Shown here one piece after another: positions 28,216 to 37,000 of a stretch of 64,000 nucleotides of DNA; within the stretch, counting starts at the first letter, position 1; each line of letters starts with the position of its first letter. The stretch covers positions 337,194-401,193 of the forward strand of contig NZ_LMOJ01000001.1 in assembly GCF_001424165.1 (NCBI RefSeq). The letters are read 5' to 3'. The stretch comes from Massilia sp. Leaf139. GTDB lineage: Bacteria > Pseudomonadota > Gammaproteobacteria > Burkholderiales > Burkholderiaceae_D. Position numbers and translations under genes: made by a program. The notes below the pieces were generated by a model that had not been told where the DNA came from, made no database searches, and saw nothing but the letters and a program-made list of their open reading frames with translations.

Positions 28216-30318
28216 ATGTTTAATAAAGTTACGAAGACCTTCCAGTACGGTCAACACACCGTCACCCTGGAAACCGGTGAAATCGCCCGTCAGGCATCCG
28301 GCGCCGTCATGGTGTCGGTCGAAGACACGGTCGTGCTGGCTACCGTCGTCGCCAAGAAAGACGCCAAGCCAGGCCAGGACTTCTTCCCGCTGACCGTCGA
28401 TTACATCGAAAAAACGTATGCTGCCGGTAAAATCCCGGGCGGTTTCTTCAAGCGCGAAGGCCGTCCTTCCGAAAAAGAAACGCTCACCTCGCGCCTGATC
28501 GACCGTCCGATCCGCCCGCTGTTCCCGGAAGGCTACCTGAACGAAGTCCAGGTCATCATCCACGTGCTGTCGGTCAACCCTGAAATCGATCCGGACATCC
28601 CTGCGATGATCGGCGCCTCGGCTGCCCTGTGCGTCGCCGGCATCCCGTTCAACGGCCCGATCGGCGCCGCCCGCGTCGGCTACGCCAACGGCCAGTACAT
28701 CCTGAACCCGAGCACCACCCAACTGAAAACCTCGCAGATGGATCTCGTCGTCGCCGGCACCGAAACGGCCGTGCTGATGGTTGAATCCGAAGCGCAGCAG
28801 CTGTCCGAAGAAATCATGCTGGGCGCGGTCGTCTTCGGCCACGACCAGATGCGCGCCGTCATCGACGCGATCCACGCCCTGGTCGAAGAAGGCGGCAAGC
28901 CGGAAGTCGAATGGACTGCGCCGGCCAAGAATGAAACCCTGATCGCCCAAGTCTCGGAACTGGCCTCGGCGAAAGTGCGCGAAGCCTACCAGACCCGCGA
29001 AAAGTCGGCACGCCAGCAGAAGCTGAAGTCGCTGTCGTCGGAAGTCATGGCCGCCCTGGCGGAGCAAGGCGTCGAGGCGAATGCAGCCGACGTCGGCAAC
29101 ATCCTGTTCGACATGGAAGCCAAGGTCGTGCGTTCGCAGATCCTGGACGGCGAGCCGCGCATCGACGGCCGCGACACCCGCACCGTGCGCCCGATCGAGA
29201 TCCGTACCGGCGTGCTGCCGCGCACCCACGGTTCGGCCCTGTTCACCCGCGGCGAAACCCAGGCCCTGGTCATCGCGACCCTCGGCACCGCCCGTGACAG
29301 CCAGAAGATCGACGCGCTGATGGGCGAGTACACCGACGACTTCATGATGCACTACAACATGCCTCCGTTCGCCACCGGCGAAACCGGCCGTGTGGGCACC
29401 CCGAAGCGCCGCGAAATCGGCCACGGCCGCCTGGCCAAGCGCGCACTCGTTGCTGCGCTGCCATCGCCGGAAGAGTTCAGCTACTCGGTGCGCCTGGTGT
29501 CGGAAATCACCGAATCGAACGGTTCCTCGTCGATGGCCTCGGTTTGCGGCGGCTGCCTGGCACTGATGGACGCCGGCGTGCCGATGAAGGCGCACGTCGC
29601 CGGCATCGCCATGGGTCTGATCAAGGAAGGCGGCAAGTTCGCCGTCCTGACCGACATCCTGGGTGACGAAGACCACCTGGGCGACATGGACTTCAAGGTC
29701 GCCGGTACCACTGCGGGCATCACCGCCCTGCAGATGGACATCAAGATCATGGGCATCACCAAGGAAATCATGCAGGTGGCACTGGCGCAAGCCAAGGAAG
29801 CCCGCCAGCACATCCTGGTCGAGATGCAGAAGGCCGTGCCGAGCGTGAAGACCGAACTGTCGGACTTCGCCCCACGCCTGATCACGATCAAGATCAATCC
29901 TGAGAAGATCCGTGACGTCATCGGCAAGGGCGGCGCCGTCATCCGCGCGCTGACCGAAGAGACCGGCACCCAGATCGACATCACCGACGAAGGCGTCGTG
30001 ACCATCGCATCGGTCGACGCCGCCGCCGGCCAGGAAGCCAAGCGTCGCATCGAAGAACTGACCGCCTCGGTCGAAGTAGGCAAGACCTACGACGGCACCG
30101 TGCTGAAGCTGCTGGACTTCGGCGCCATCGTGCAAGTCATGCCAGGCAAGGACGGCCTGCTGCACATCTCGCAGATCGCCAACGAGCGCGTCAACGCCGT
30201 CGCCGACTACCTGAAGGAAGGTCAGCAAGTGCGTGTGAAGGTTCTCGAGACCGACGAGCGCGGCCGCCTGAAGCTGTCGATGAAGGCTGCCGATCCTGTG
30301 GAAGGCGCGGCGCAGTAA
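28216..30318 (+). CDS. pnp: Polynucleotide phosphorylase
   Basis: The 700-residue 3'-5' exoribonuclease and degradosome partner has two RNase PH domains (about 10-145 and 310-450) around an all-helical segment, then KH ([17 protein letters not shown], about 570) and S1 ([20 protein letters not shown], about 620-690) RNA-binding domains. The second PH domain carries the phosphorolysis residues with [11 protein letters not shown] and [17 protein letters not shown]. The leader (28098-28215) contains short hairpins such as GGGCG-TAT-CGCCC (28130-28142) and CGACAG/CTGTCG (28172-28194), possible RNase III targets as in E. coli autoregulation. Confidence 0.97.
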   Translation: MFNKVTKTFQYGQHTVTLETGEIARQASGAVMVSVEDTVVLATVVAKKDAKPGQDFFPLTVDYIEKTYAAGKIPGGFFKREGRPSEKETLTSRLIDRPIRPLFPEGYLNEVQVIIHVLSVNPEIDPDIPAMIGASAALCVAGIPFNGPIGAARVGYANGQYILNPSTTQLKTSQMDLVVAGTETAVLMVESEAQQLSEEIMLGAVVFGHDQMRAVIDAIHALVEEGGKPEVEWTAPAKNETLIAQVSELASAKVREAYQTREKSARQQKLKSLSSEVMAALAEQGVEANAADVGNILFDMEAKVVRSQILDGEPRIDGRDTRTVRPIEIRTGVLPRTHGSALFTRGETQALVIATLGTARDSQKIDALMGEYTDDFMMHYNMPPFATGETGRVGTPKRREIGHGRLAKRALVAALPSPEEFSYSVRLVSEITESNGSSSMASVCGGCLALMDAGVPMKAHVAGIAMGLIKEGGKFAVLTDILGDEDHLGDMDFKVAGTTAGITALQMDIKIMGITKEIMQVALAQAKEARQHILVEMQKAVPSVKTELSDFAPRLITIKINPEKIRDVIGKGGAVIRALTEETGTQIDITDEGVVTIASVDAAAGQEAKRRIEELTASVEVGKTYDGTVLKLLDFGAIVQVMPGKDGLLHISQIANERVNAVADYLKEGQQVRVKVLETDERGRLKLSMKAADPVEGAAQ

Positions 30319-30352
30319 TCGATCTTCGCAGCGGGTCGCCGCTGTCGAAAAC

Positions 30353-30386
30353 AAAAACCGCCAGTGCGTGAGCCTGGCGGTTTTTT
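30353..30386. terminator. Bidirectional terminator after pnp
   Basis: Stem ACCGCCAG (30357-30364) / CTGGCGGT (30374-30381) with a nine-base loop. T's follow on the plus strand (30381-30386) and A's precede it (30353-30357), so it can stop pnp and the 43-residue minus-strand gene that ends at 30397. Confidence 0.92.
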
Positions 30387-30396
30387 ATTGCTCTTG

Positions 30397-30528
30397 TCAG
30401 ATGAGCTTGATATACAGAAGCACCAGCCCCGCCATGAGCAGCCCGAACTTGGTGCCCGCCATAAAACTGGAAAACATCGGGTTGCGCCGGTACAAAAATT
30501 TTTCACGCCGACCGAACATGAATTTCAT
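30397..30528 (-). CDS. Small membrane protein, 43 residues
   Basis: A short gene between pnp and the Rsb cluster. The product begins MKFMFGRREKFLYRRNPMFS, a strongly basic, aromatic N-terminus, and continues into one hydrophobic helix (about 28-43, FGLLMAGLVLLYIKLI). The positive-inside rule puts the N-terminus in the cytoplasm. GGGAG lies seven bases before the ATG, and the bidirectional terminator of pnp follows 11 bases after the stop, so it has the signals of a real gene. I do not recognise the family. Confidence 0.62.
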   Translation of the reverse strand: MKFMFGRREKFLYRRNPMFSSFMAGTKFGLLMAGLVLLYIKLI

Positions 30529-30895
30529 GAGGCTGCTCCCTGAAGTGAAGAGGGTTGCGCCAAATGAAACCTTGCACGGTTAGCATCGATGGCCGCACTG
30601 TGCTGGCGCAAGACATCAGGCTAACCAGTCCTTCGTGTCAGATCCTTGCTCATAATCAAGGTTTCAGAAGGATAGCCAAGCCAGTGCAACCCATCAAGCC
30701 CGGATCGGGCAATGCCAGTGCCACACGCATCAGTTTCGCAGGCACGACCGTCCGCCGAGGAGGCCGGCGCGCGGGTCAAACGTTTCCTGAATTCCAATGA
30801 GAAAGTGTTATAGTTAGTGATTCTCCAATGGTGGAGCAGCTCGTCAAAAATTCGGGCGCATCCACGATACCGACCCCAAAACAAGGAATGTACCG
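30529..30895. other. Intergenic region with interleaved inverted repeats
   Basis: No convincing gene is seen in these 367 bases. Two perfect inverted repeats interleave: TTGCGCCA (30555-30562) with TGGCGCAA (30604-30611), and GGTTAGC (30578-30584) with GCTAACC (30620-30626). In RNA this order would form an H-type pseudoknot. A further CCTTG/CAAGG hairpin lies at 30644-30661. TATAGT (30809-30814) may be the -10 of rsbR. The structured part is upstream of, and in the leader position for, the 43-residue minus-strand gene. Confidence 0.4.
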
Positions 30896-31762
30896 ATGAC
30901 GACCAAGGACAACGCCGCCCGCATCAGCCAGCTCATCCAGGAACACGAGGCCGAGATCGGTTCGCAATGGATCGCCCAGCTCGAAGCCCTGATGGTGCGC
31001 AGCAGCGGCAGCGCGAAAGAGCAGCTGCGCAGCCACTGCCAGCAGTTCCTGGCCGCTTTTGCAGCCGCCACCCGCAGCGGCGAGCTGGAAAACGTCGAGC
31101 ACCGCTCCTGGGACGAGGTGCGCGACCTGCTGGCCGAGATCTCTTCATCCCGTGCTAAATCCGGTTCGACCCCGAGCGAGACGGCAAGCTTCGTGTTTTC
31201 GCTCAAGCAGCCGCTGTTCGGCCAGCTGACGGCCGGCTTCGCCGACGACTCCGCTGCGCTGGCCTCGGCGTCCTGGTCGGTCAGCTCGCTGCTCGACAAG
31301 CTCGGCCTGTACACGATCGAAGTGTTCCAGAAGGCGAAAGACCAGATCATCGTGCGCCAGCAGCAGGAGCTGCTCGAACTGTCGACGCCGGTCGTCAAGC
31401 TGTGGAACGGCATCCTGGCGCTGCCGCTGATCGGCACCCTCGATTCGGCGCGCACGCAAGTCGTGATGGAAAACATCCTGCAGAAAATCGTCGACACCGG
31501 CGCCGAGATCGCCATCATCGACATCACCGGCGTGCCGATGGTCGACACCCTCGTCGCCCAGCACCTGATGAAGACGATCGCCGCCGCGCGCCTGATGGGC
31601 GCGGACTGCATCATCAGCGGCATCCGTCCGCAGATCGCCCAGACCATCGTCCACCTGGGCGTGAACCTGGAAGACGTGGTCACCAAGGCGACCCTGGCCG
31701 ATGCCTTCCTGGTCGCCCTCGAACGCACGGGCGCGTCGGTCACCATCCATAAGAAGAACTGA
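30896..31762 (+). CDS. rsbR: Stressosome sensor RsbR
   Basis: The 288-residue protein has an N-terminal four-helix/globin-like RsbR_N region (about 1-140) and a C-terminal STAS domain (about 165-280) with AIIDITGVPMVDTLVAQHLM, which contains the threonine phosphorylated by RsbT in Bacillus. RsbR and RsbS build the stressosome, a large cytoplasmic signal hub. It heads a co-directional run of six signalling genes. GAATG just upstream overlaps the AAGGA ribosome site. Confidence 0.9.
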   Translation: MTTKDNAARISQLIQEHEAEIGSQWIAQLEALMVRSSGSAKEQLRSHCQQFLAAFAAATRSGELENVEHRSWDEVRDLLAEISSSRAKSGSTPSETASFVFSLKQPLFGQLTAGFADDSAALASASWSVSSLLDKLGLYTIEVFQKAKDQIIVRQQQELLELSTPVVKLWNGILALPLIGTLDSARTQVVMENILQKIVDTGAEIAIIDITGVPMVDTLVAQHLMKTIAAARLMGADCIISGIRPQIAQTIVHLGVNLEDVVTKATLADAFLVALERTGASVTIHKKN

Positions 31763-31779
31763 TAGAGGCGCGACAGACG

Positions 31780-32139
31780 ATGGAACGCATTCCTATTCTG
31801 CGCATGGGCGACCTGCTGCTCGTCACCATTCAGGTCGACATGCACGACCGCCTGGCCATGACCTTGCAGGACGACCTGACCGAGCGTATCGTGCGCGATA
31901 GCGCCAAGGGCGTGCTGATCGACATCTCGGCGCTCGACCTGGTCGATTCCTTCATCGGCCGCATGATCAGCAACACGGCGGCGATGGCGCGCGTGCTCGA
32001 CGCGCAGACGGTGGTGGTCGGCATGCAGCCGGCCGTCGCCATCACCCTGGTCGAGCTGGGCCTGACCCTGCATGGCGTGAAGACCGCGCTGAACGTCGAG
32101 AAGGGCATGGCCCTGCTTGGAAAGAACGTGAACAGATGA
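31780..32139 (+). CDS. rsbS: Stressosome scaffold RsbS
   Basis: The 119-residue single STAS domain protein has the phosphorylatable serine S57 in ISALDLVDSFIGRM. In Bacillus unphosphorylated RsbS holds the kinase RsbT; phosphorylation of this serine frees it. Gene order RsbR-RsbS-RsbT is intact. The stop overlaps the rsbT start in ATGA. Confidence 0.92.
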   Translation: MERIPILRMGDLLLVTIQVDMHDRLAMTLQDDLTERIVRDSAKGVLIDISALDLVDSFIGRMISNTAAMARVLDAQTVVVGMQPAVAITLVELGLTLHGVKTALNVEKGMALLGKNVNR

Positions 32140-32615
32140 GTACCGCGGCTGACGCTGTGAATCAATTCGCGGGTGGATTCGAGACCGACCTCATCGAGCG
32201 CCATGCCCGCTCGCGTGTCGAGCGGGTGCAGCTGCCGCTGCGCAGCGACGAGGACGTCGTCAACCTGCGCAAGCAGGTGCGCGAGCGCGCCGTCGGGATC
32301 GGGCTGTCGCTGGTCGACCAGACCAAGCTGATCACCGCCGCCAGCGAGCTGGCGCGCAACACCATCAAGTACGGCGGCGGCGGCGGCGCCTGCCTCGACA
32401 AACTGGTGGACGGACTGCGCCAGGGCGTGGGCCTGGTCTTCGTCGACGCTGGCCCCGGTATCCCGGATCTGAACCTGGCGTTGCGCGACGGCTATACCAC
32501 CGGCGGCGGCCTGGGCCTGGGCCTGGGCGGCTCGAAGCGCCTGGTCGACGAATTCGACATCGATACCCGGCCGGGAGAGGGCACCGCGATCGCGGTCGTG
32601 AAATGGAAACGCTGA
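32136..32615 (+). CDS. rsbT: Stressosome kinase RsbT
   Basis: The 159-residue GHKL kinase has an N-box (ITAASELARNTIKYGGGGG), G1 (FVDAGPGIPDLNLAL) and G2 loop (TGGGLGLGLGGSKRL). It phosphorylates RsbR and RsbS and, once released, switches on a partner. In Bacillus the partner is RsbU; here no RsbU is seen, and the following genes encode a phosphatase fusion and histidine kinases instead. An N-terminal extension of about 30 residues relative to Bacillus RsbT is present. It overlaps the next gene by 13 bases. Confidence 0.92.
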   Translation: MSTAADAVNQFAGGFETDLIERHARSRVERVQLPLRSDEDVVNLRKQVRERAVGIGLSLVDQTKLITAASELARNTIKYGGGGGACLDKLVDGLRQGVGLVFVDAGPGIPDLNLALRDGYTTGGGLGLGLGGSKRLVDEFDIDTRPGEGTAIAVVKWKR

Positions 32616-33634
32616 TCAGTTCTCTCGACGCGCAGCACACTTACCCGATCCTGCACGCCAGCGACATCGCCGCGGCGCGCCGCGCCGGGCAGAAGCTGGC
32701 GCTCGCCCTGGGCTTCGACGAAACCCGCGCCGCGACGCTCGCCCTGATCGTCACCGAGGCCGGTACCAACCTGCTCAAGCATGCGGGCGAGGGCGTGCTC
32801 TACCTGAACGTGTCGCAGGCCGAGGGCGTGCCCGGGATCGACGTGCTGGCGGTCGACAGCGGCCCCGGCATTGCCGACATCGACGCCTGCCTGCGCGACG
32901 GCGTGTCGACCGCCGGCACCGCGGGCACGGGCCTGGGCGCGCTGCGCCGGCTGTCCGACGAATTCGACGTGTATTCGCATCCGGGCGCGGGCGCGCTGTT
33001 CCACATGCGCCTGTGGCGCGACGCCGCGGCGCCGGGACTGTGCCGGGTCGAAGTTGGCGCCATCACCGTGCCGCTGGCGGGCGAGGACGAATGCGGCGAC
33101 GCCTGGGGCCTGGCCTGCGACGGCGGCGGCGCCACCCTGCTTGCCGCCGACGGCCTCGGCCATGGCCCGGAAGCGGCAGTGGCGTCGAAGGCCGCCGTGG
33201 GCGAACTGGCGCACCGTCCGTCGGCGGAGCCGGCGGCGCTGGTGGCGGCCGCGCACGAAGCCCTGCGCGTCACGCGCGGCGCTGCGCTGGCCTGCGCACG
33301 CATCGACTTCGGCGCCGACAGCGTGCGCTTCGCCGGCGTCGGCAACATCGGCGCCTATGTGATCGACGGCGAGAGCCGGCGCGCGCTGGTCTCGCACAAC
33401 GGCATCGTCGGTCACAACATGCGCAAGGTGCAGGAATTCAGCGTGCCTTGTCCGCCCGGCGCGCTGGTGATCCTGCACTCGGACGGCATTCAGACTCAGT
33501 GGAACCTGGACAAGTATCCGGGCCTGCTCGCGCACAGTCCGGCCCTGATCGCCGCGATGCTGATGCGCGACTTCATCCGCCGCCGCGACGACGCCATGGT
33601 GCTCGTCGTCAGACGCCTGCACGGACTGTCATGA
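32603..33634 (+). CDS. RsbT-like ATPase fused to RsbX/SpoIIE-type PP2C phosphatase
   Basis: This 343-residue fusion has an N-terminal GHKL domain (about 15-140) with intact N-box (LIVTEAGTNLLKHAGEG), G1 (AVDSGPGIADIDA) and G2 (GTGLGALRRLSDEF), then a C-terminal PP2C domain (about 145-340) with metal-binding AADGLGHGPEA, ILHSDGIQTQW and DDAMVLVVRR. RsbX dephosphorylates the stressosome proteins and resets the switch; the attached ATPase could give kinase and phosphatase in one chain. It overlaps rsbT by 13 bases, so production is coupled to it. Confidence 0.88.
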   Translation: METLISSLDAQHTYPILHASDIAAARRAGQKLALALGFDETRAATLALIVTEAGTNLLKHAGEGVLYLNVSQAEGVPGIDVLAVDSGPGIADIDACLRDGVSTAGTAGTGLGALRRLSDEFDVYSHPGAGALFHMRLWRDAAAPGLCRVEVGAITVPLAGEDECGDAWGLACDGGGATLLAADGLGHGPEAAVASKAAVGELAHRPSAEPAALVAAAHEALRVTRGAALACARIDFGADSVRFAGVGNIGAYVIDGESRRALVSHNGIVGHNMRKVQEFSVPCPPGALVILHSDGIQTQWNLDKYPGLLAHSPALIAAMLMRDFIRRRDDAMVLVVRRLHGLS

Positions 33635-33644
33635 GGGGATTGCC

Positions 33645-34970
33645 GTGAGCCAGCGCATCCTGAACGTCGCCCTCGAGGGCGATACCGATGTCGTGCTGGT
33701 GCGCCAGCGTGCGCGCCAGGTGTCGAAGCTGCTCGGTTTCGCCAAGCAGGATCAGGTGCGCATCGCCACGGCGGTCTCGGAAGTGGCGCGCGCGGCCTGC
33801 CATGGCGGCTGCAATGCGCGCGCCGTCTTCGTCCTGGCCGACGGCCATGCGCGCCAGCAGCTCGAAGTCACCGTGAGCGCGGGCGGCGTGGAGGCCGCCG
33901 GCAGCGAGGCCGCGGCCATCGTGGATCAGGCGCTGGTCACCGCGCACCGCCTGATGGATGGCTGCGTGCGCGACGAGGGCGCCGGATTCGCGGTGCGCAT
34001 GCGCAAGGCGCTGCCGCCGCAGGCGCCGGTCAGCCCGACCCTGCTGGCGCAGATCGCCACCGAACTGGCGGCCACGCCGGCCTCGAACTCGTACGAGGAA
34101 ATGCAGCAGCAGAACCGCGAGCTGGTCGAAACCCTGGCCGAACTGCGCGAGCGCCAGGAGGATCTGCTCGAACTGACGCGCGAACTGGAAGACACCAACC
34201 GCGGCATCGTCGCCCTGTATGCCGAAATCGAGGACAAGGCCGAGCGCCTGCGCCGCGCCGACGAGATGAAGTCGCGCTTCCTGTCGAATACCAGCCACGA
34301 ACTGCGCACGCCGCTGTCCTCGATCCGTGCGCTGTCGAAGCTGCTGCTCGACCGCATGGACGGCGAGCTCACGCCCGAGCAGGAGCGCCAGGTCTACCTG
34401 ATCGAGCGCACGGCCACCGAGATGTCGGAGCTCGTCAACGACCTGCTCGACCTGGCCAAGATCGAGGCCGGGCGGGTGGAGGCGCAGGGTGCGCCGGTCG
34501 TGGTGGAAAACCTGTTCCGCGCCCTGAAAGGCATGATGCGCCCGCTGGTGGACGGCGAGCGGGTCGAGCTCGTTTTCGACAACGCCGTCGAGGAAACGTT
34601 CGAATCGGACGAGGGCATGCTGTCCCAGATCCTGCGCAATTTCATTTCGAACGCACTGAAATTCACCGAGCAGGGCTCGGTGCGCGTGAGCGCGGAGCGC
34701 GACGAGGCCAGCGACACGCTGCGCTTCGCCGTGACCGATACCGGCATCGGCATCGACGCCGAGCACCTGCAGCTGATCTTCGAAGAGTTCACCCAGGTCG
34801 AAAATCCGCTGCAGCGGCGCAGCAAGGGCACCGGCCTGGGCCTGCCGCTGTGCCGGCGCCTGGCCGAACTGCTGGGCGGACGCGTCGACGTCACCAGCCG
34901 CCCCGGTGTCGGTTCGACCTTCGTGCTGACGCTGCCCCGACACTTGCCCCCTCCGCCGGATAACGCCTGA
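33645..34970 (+). CDS. Histidine kinase with degenerate RsbT-like N-terminus
   Basis: The 441-residue protein starts at a GTG with GAGGGG upstream. Residues 1-125 form an RsbT/RsbW-like domain in which the N-box asparagine is replaced (SEVARAACHGG where RsbT has SELARN), so it probably no longer binds ATP. A coiled coil (about 150-210) leads to HisKA with H218 (NTSHELRTPLSS) and a full catalytic domain (NFISNALKFTEQG, TDTGIGIDAEHL, KGTGLGLPLCRR). There is no membrane segment, so it is a cytoplasmic kinase probably taking input from the stressosome through its N-terminal domain. Confidence 0.88.
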   Translation: MSQRILNVALEGDTDVVLVRQRARQVSKLLGFAKQDQVRIATAVSEVARAACHGGCNARAVFVLADGHARQQLEVTVSAGGVEAAGSEAAAIVDQALVTAHRLMDGCVRDEGAGFAVRMRKALPPQAPVSPTLLAQIATELAATPASNSYEEMQQQNRELVETLAELRERQEDLLELTRELEDTNRGIVALYAEIEDKAERLRRADEMKSRFLSNTSHELRTPLSSIRALSKLLLDRMDGELTPEQERQVYLIERTATEMSELVNDLLDLAKIEAGRVEAQGAPVVVENLFRALKGMMRPLVDGERVELVFDNAVEETFESDEGMLSQILRNFISNALKFTEQGSVRVSAERDEASDTLRFAVTDTGIGIDAEHLQLIFEEFTQVENPLQRRSKGTGLGLPLCRRLAELLGGRVDVTSRPGVGSTFVLTLPRHLPPPPDNA

Positions 34971-34995
34971 CAAGACCGCCTGACAAGACCGAACC

Positions 34996-36885
34996 ATGAC
35001 AGCCAATCCCCCCATCATCCTCAACGTCGACGACAACGACGGCGCCCGCTACGCCAAGACCCGTATCCTGCAAAGCGCGGGCTTCCGGGTGCTGGAAGCG
35101 GCCAACGGCACCGATGCGCTGGCGATGGTCCGCGAGGACGATCCGGCGCTGGTGCTGCTGGACGTGAAGCTCCCCGACATCAACGGCATCGAGGTCTGCC
35201 GCCGCATCAAGGCCGACCCCGACACCAACGGCGTGCTGGTGCTGCAGACCTCGGCCGCGCTGACCGGGCGCGCCGACAAGATCCGCGGCCTGGAAGGCGG
35301 CGCCGATAACTACCTGGCCGCGCCGATCGAGGCCGACGAGCTGATCGCCAACGTGAATGCGCTGCTGCGCATGCGCCAGACCCAGGACGCGCTGCGCGAG
35401 GGCGAGGAGCGCTTTCGCCAGCTGACCGACAACATCGAGGACGTGTTCTGGATGTTCTCGGTGCCTGACGGCCTGCTGGCCTACGTGAGCCCGGCCTATG
35501 CGGCCATCTGGGGCCGCAGCGTCGAGACACTCAAGCGCCAGCACGGCAGCTGGCTCGAGGTCGTGCATCCGGACGACCGCGCGCGCCTGGCCGGGCGCTG
35601 GGCCGCGCTGGCGACCCAGCCGCACTATGACGAGGAATTCCGCCTGGTAATGCCCGACGGCGCCATGCGCTGGGTGCGCGACCGCGTGTTCGCGGTCAGG
35701 AACGCGCGCGGCGAGGTCTACCGCGTGGCGCGCGTCACCAGCGACATCTCGGCGCGCAAGGAAATGGAAGCGCTGCTGCGCGCGGCCGACGCCAACAAGA
35801 ACCAGTTCCTGGCCACGCTCGCGCACGAGCTGCGCAATCCTCTAAGCCCGATCCGCAATGCCGCGACGCTCCTCGGCGTGGGCGGCGAAAACGCGGCCGA
35901 GCGCCAGGGCCGCGCGCGCGAAGTCATCCTGCGCCAGGTCGATCACCTGGCGCACCTGGTCGACGACCTGCTCGACGTGGCGCGCATCTCGGAAGGCAAG
36001 ATCGTGCTGCGCCGCGAAGAGGTGAACCTGGGCGCCGTCATCGAACAGGCGCTGGAAACGGCCGGCCCGCTGATCGCGGCGCGCGGCCACAAGCTCGACC
36101 TGCACCAGCCCGAGTGCCAGATCTGGGTCGCCGGCGACCCGGTGCGCCTGGCGCAATCGATGGGCAACCTGCTGCACAACGCCGCCAAGTTCACCCCGAA
36201 GGGCGGCGAGATCGCATTGACCGTGTCGCTCGACGGCGATCATGTGCACATCGCCGTGGCCGACAACGGCATCGGCATCGCCGAGGACAACCTGCCGCGC
36301 ATCTTCGGCATGTTCGCGCAGGCGGCGGTGCCGCCGGATCGGGCGCCGGAGGGCCTGGGCATCGGCCTGTCGCTGGTGTCGCGCCTGCTCGAGATGCACG
36401 GCGGCCAGCTGCGCGCCGACAGCCCGGGCATCGGCCTGGGCAGCACCTTCACGGTGGAGCTGCCGGTGCTGCGCACGACGGGCGCCGCATGCGCGGTGGA
36501 CGCGGCAAGCGAAGCGGACAATGCCGGCAGCGGCCTGCGCGTGCTGCTGGTGGACGACAACGTCGACGCCATGGAGATGATGGGCTTCCTGCTGGCCGAG
36601 ATGGGCCACGAGACCTGGACGACTTCGGACGCCAGCCAGATCGAGGCGCTGGCGCTGCGCCACCGGCCGCAGGTGATCGTGCTCGACATTGGCCTGCCGG
36701 GCGCGGACGGCTATCAGCTGGCGCGCATGCTCAAGGCGCACGACCAACTGAAGCACGTCCGCCTGGTGGCGCACACCGGCTACGGCTCTCCCGAAGACCG
36801 GCGCCGCGCCCAGGAGGCGGGCTTCGACGCCCACCTGGTCAAGCCGGCCGAGCTGGACGACCTGGAAAAGGCGCTGCGCGGCTGA
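34996..36885 (+). CDS. Hybrid REC-PAS-histidine kinase-REC protein
   Basis: The 629-residue protein has an N-terminal receiver (phospho-acceptor D56, LVLLDVKLPDINGI), a PAS/PAC region (about 135-255, FRQLTDNIEDVFWMFS, then DGAMRWVRDRVF), HisKA with H277 (LATLAHELRNPLSPIRN), an ATPase domain (NLLHNAAKFTPKGGE, ADNGIGIAEDNLPRIF) and a C-terminal receiver with D564 (VIVLDIGLPGADGYQ). No output or DNA-binding domain is present. It is likely the phosphorelay partner of the preceding kinase; the final response regulator would be elsewhere. 25 bases separate the two genes, containing a short direct repeat (CCTGACAAGACCG-like). Confidence 0.9.
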   Translation: MTANPPIILNVDDNDGARYAKTRILQSAGFRVLEAANGTDALAMVREDDPALVLLDVKLPDINGIEVCRRIKADPDTNGVLVLQTSAALTGRADKIRGLEGGADNYLAAPIEADELIANVNALLRMRQTQDALREGEERFRQLTDNIEDVFWMFSVPDGLLAYVSPAYAAIWGRSVETLKRQHGSWLEVVHPDDRARLAGRWAALATQPHYDEEFRLVMPDGAMRWVRDRVFAVRNARGEVYRVARVTSDISARKEMEALLRAADANKNQFLATLAHELRNPLSPIRNAATLLGVGGENAAERQGRAREVILRQVDHLAHLVDDLLDVARISEGKIVLRREEVNLGAVIEQALETAGPLIAARGHKLDLHQPECQIWVAGDPVRLAQSMGNLLHNAAKFTPKGGEIALTVSLDGDHVHIAVADNGIGIAEDNLPRIFGMFAQAAVPPDRAPEGLGIGLSLVSRLLEMHGGQLRADSPGIGLGSTFTVELPVLRTTGAACAVDAASEADNAGSGLRVLLVDDNVDAMEMMGFLLAEMGHETWTTSDASQIEALALRHRPQVIVLDIGLPGADGYQLARMLKAHDQLKHVRLVAHTGYGSPEDRRRAQEAGFDAHLVKPAELDDLEKALRG

Positions 36886-37000
36886 GCTGCTGGTTTGCGC
36901 TGTGCAGCGGGCGCAGCGGTGAACTTCGGGCCGCGCGCCGCCTCTTAGCGTGAGCCGCGGCGTCATCCCGACGCCGGCCGGACGCTACCGAGGAAGCCCC

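Noticed and set aside
28210-30354. 714-codon open frame antisense to pnp
   Set aside because: Long antisense frames are expected in GC-rich genes with strong third-position bias; the translation shows repeated DV/H/G-rich low-complexity and no family, while pnp is certain.
30555-30800. 81-codon frame upstream of rsbR
   Set aside because: No Shine-Dalgarno of note, no recognisable composition, and it overlaps interleaved inverted repeats; treated as non-coding.
30896-36885. Sigma-B operon
   Set aside because: No sigma factor, RsbV or RsbW gene follows RsbT; the module ends in histidine kinases.
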